The translations under genes and the position numbers were made by a program. The notes below the pieces were generated by a model. That model did no database searches, was not told the origin of the DNA, and saw nothing but the letters and a program-made list of their open reading frames with translations. From Diphasiastrum complanatum (lineage: Eukaryota > Streptophyta > Lycopodiopsida > Lycopodiales > Lycopodiaceae), in contig CM055102.1 of the NCBI GenBank assembly GCA_029204225.1, positions 39,939,063 through 40,003,062 of the forward strand: a stretch of 64,000 nucleotides of DNA, read 5' to 3'. Within the stretch, counting starts at the first letter, position 1. Every line of letters begins with the position of its first letter. This document shows, in pieces, positions 60,001-63,000 of this stretch.

Positions 60001-63000
60001 CTTCGCGCATACGTCAGCAAGAAGCAGACTAATTGGGAGGAGTATTTCTTGATATTAGAGTTTGCTTACAACAGTACCAAACATTCAGCTACGGGATACA
60101 GCCCATTTATGCTGATGTACGGTTTTCAGCCACGCTCACCCACAGCTGTAGGGTTTAAACAAGAAAAAGTTGAAGCAGCCAGAAACTTTTTAGAGGACCT
60201 AAACCAGATGATAGAACATGCTAAGCGTAGCATTAGACAGTCCCAGGATCGAGCCAGGCATTATGCAGATCCACACAGACGGGATGTGCAGTTCTCCACT
60301 GGTGAAAAAGTCTACTTGAGAGTCCCAGTTGACTCTAAAACCCTCAAATCAGGAGTGTGTGCTAAGTTGTCTCCAAGGTATTGTGGTCCCTTTACCATCA
60401 GTAGGAGACTAGGCGAGGTCACCTATGAACTAGAACTCCCACACAGCAGTAAGGTTTTTCCAGTCTTTCATGTAAGTCAGTTACGAAAAGCCTTAACCAG
60501 ATCAGACAATCTGGTAGGGGACAGTGTTCTAGTTCTCCCATTGGATCCTCAACAACCTCCACATGAACCAGAGGAGATTCTTGATAGTAGAGAGACGCAG
60601 ACTCGTCATACTCTATACCGAGAATATCTGGTTAAGTGGAATGATCAGCCTGTTGAGAATGCCACTTGGGAAAGAGGCAGCGTCCTTCGCAAGATTTTTC
60701 CAGACTTTGTCTTAGAGGACCAAGACGGTTCTTAAGGGGGAGGGAGTGTTACGATGTCGTAACCAGTGCCGAACCCTAGAGAACACAGATAGGTCAGATA
60801 CCACAGTTAGGGTCGTGTCCAGTGTACATGACCAACAGGGATGTGAAGGGAGGGAGGAAGGGATCTCCTCAACATCCTGGAAGGCCTCGTCATTGGCATC
60901 CGGGGCCTGCTCCTGCTCGGGAGGCGGAGGGTCCATGAGAAAGTCGTAAACTGGGGGAGTGCGAGCAACAGTAGGTGGTGGTGGAACCGCAGCGGCAACT
61001 GGCGGACGCGGTGGGACGGGATCCACCGAGATGGGTGCAGATGGGGGTGCGTGAGGCATAACTGTCTGAGGGGGTCGAGGGGCAAAGGGACTGGATGAGG
61101 ATGCACTCCCTCTCCTCGTGCGTGCCAGCCAAGCAGGCAACATCTCGGGGTCAACCACGTAAGGAGTGGTGCAAAACCGAAGAACACCCTTCGAAATGGT
61201 GTTCTCCCCCGCCACAAGATGTGGCCCGTAGGTATCCAAAAGTCGTTGCCTGACGGGAACGGACATGCTGGCACAGGGGGCAGCATTCAATGTGCCACCA
61301 TCTCTCGCGCGTGCGCCAAGTAGGTGGCCTTTAAGGCAAGTGAGGGTGGCAACGAACTCGGTAAGGCAATATCGACAGCGCACGATCCTTGCACCGGACT
61401 TGTTAGACTTGTCGGGAACCCGCCTGACAATGTCCATCTCGTCCCACAGATCGGCAAGGTTGGAATGCACCATCTCTGTAGAAAGGACTGGGGAAAGAAG
61501 GCAGAGATCTCTGTGGGTGCGATAGGAGTCGGAAGGCTTTAAAAAACCACAATAAAGGCCGAAATAGCAATAGCAGGGGCGGACGCAATCAGTGCAATGC
61601 GAAGACAGCCGGGAGGGCACGGACAGTAGAGCGATGGGCATACAACAGAGAGGGCGCGGACAGTAGGGCGACGGGCAGGGAGAGAGATGAAGCGAGAGGG
61701 GGGATTAGGTTAAAAAAAATAGTAATATATTAAATATTAAAAAATATTATATATTAAAAAATAATATATATTGTGGTACCGCGGATCAGTATGGATCCGC
61801 GGTACCACACTGGATCCGCGGTACCGGGATCCACGGATCCTGGTACGGCTGGATCTATGATATATATATATATATTTATATATATATATATATATATCTT
61901 GAGTCTTTGTTCATTGTTGAGGCAGGCGTAGATTGATGATTTTCCAAGGTTTGCCATTGCCAACAAAAGCTGGTCCAATTGTATTTGTGATTTTCTGTAC
62001 ATTTATCAATGTCCAGCTTGTTAAGGCATTTTCTGACATCCATCTCTTCCGTCTTCTTGAGTAGAGAATTACCTTCCATCAAAATCAATCGAATTTTTAA
62101 GGTTTTGATTGCCTCTTTTGTAATCTGATTTTCTGAAAAAGCTTTCCATTCTCATTGAGGAGTGTGTTTATCGTATTCTGAAGAGCTTCCTTCTTGACAT
62201 GTACAGATCCAAAATTTTCTACTGTCCACTCTGTCCACCATAGTGCCAAAATGTTGTAGCCTACTAAATTTTGTGGCAAATTTCTGAATTATCCTTTGGA
62301 GTCTTTGGGGGTCTTCATTTCTGGAGTATTGTGATCCATTCACACTAGCCTACTGCTAGGAAGTATGCCAAAGTTTATGAGAATGGGCAAGTTAATATCA
62401 TTAGGAAAATCTGCTAGTGACATTAGCTTGAAAATTCGCTGGTTGCCTAACTTCCTATTGCGAATTCCGCTGGGAATCAACTGCGTCTGCTAGATATCAG
62501 ATAAGGAATCATCTGAGTATTTTTGAATTTCACTCACACAGTAACATATATTCATGTAAGAGTATGCTTGTACTTACTTGCATGCTTCTTAGATGCTGCT
62601 TATTGTATTAAAGTATCTCTTTGCTGATATTTTTTAAAGTTCATTCCGTGAAGAAGATTTAAGTTTGCCCTGTGTGTCCTTTGCTAATAACCAGATTCCA
62701 TCTTTATGTTCTTGTCACCTCAGGACAATATAAATGACTTGACAACTGCAAGTGAAGCGATTCTAGAAACTGAGGCTGAATTGTTGAAGATGGGATTTGA
62801 CCCAGAGCTTGTGAAAAGGGCTCTTAAAGTTCATGGTATTTACACCTAACTTAGTTTCCACTTTGATGTAACCAAGGTGCCTCTAAGGGAATTATGTCCA
62901 AGTTAGAGGCTGCACTGATGTATGTAATAGGAAAGCATCCACATCTATCAAACAAATGTTTGTTTATGACCTTTTACTTACAAATGGTTTGCTGCATGTT

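Larger units (their letters stand above)
55105..60840 (+). mobile_element. gypsy2: second copy of the gypsy1 family, 3' LTR truncated
   Basis: It contains a 5' LTR (358 bp), primer site, shortened leader, full-length but mutated gag-pol, polypurine tract and only the first 94 bases of the 3' LTR. That LTR is cut at 60840, where hAT copy D begins in opposite orientation. The 5' and 3' LTR parts differ at about 4 of 94 bases, so it is older than gypsy1. No right target duplication remains. Confidence 0.92.
16399..62723 (+). other. 46.3-kb intron 4 packed with transposable elements
   Basis: It begins GTAAGC after exon 4 and ends CACCTCAG before exon 5. Both flanking exons are phase 0. It contains LINE, hAT, copia and at least three gypsy elements, many of them nested or fused. 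The transposons lie in both orientations. The intron's own sequence survives mainly at 16399-16800 and 61900-62723. Confidence 0.65.
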
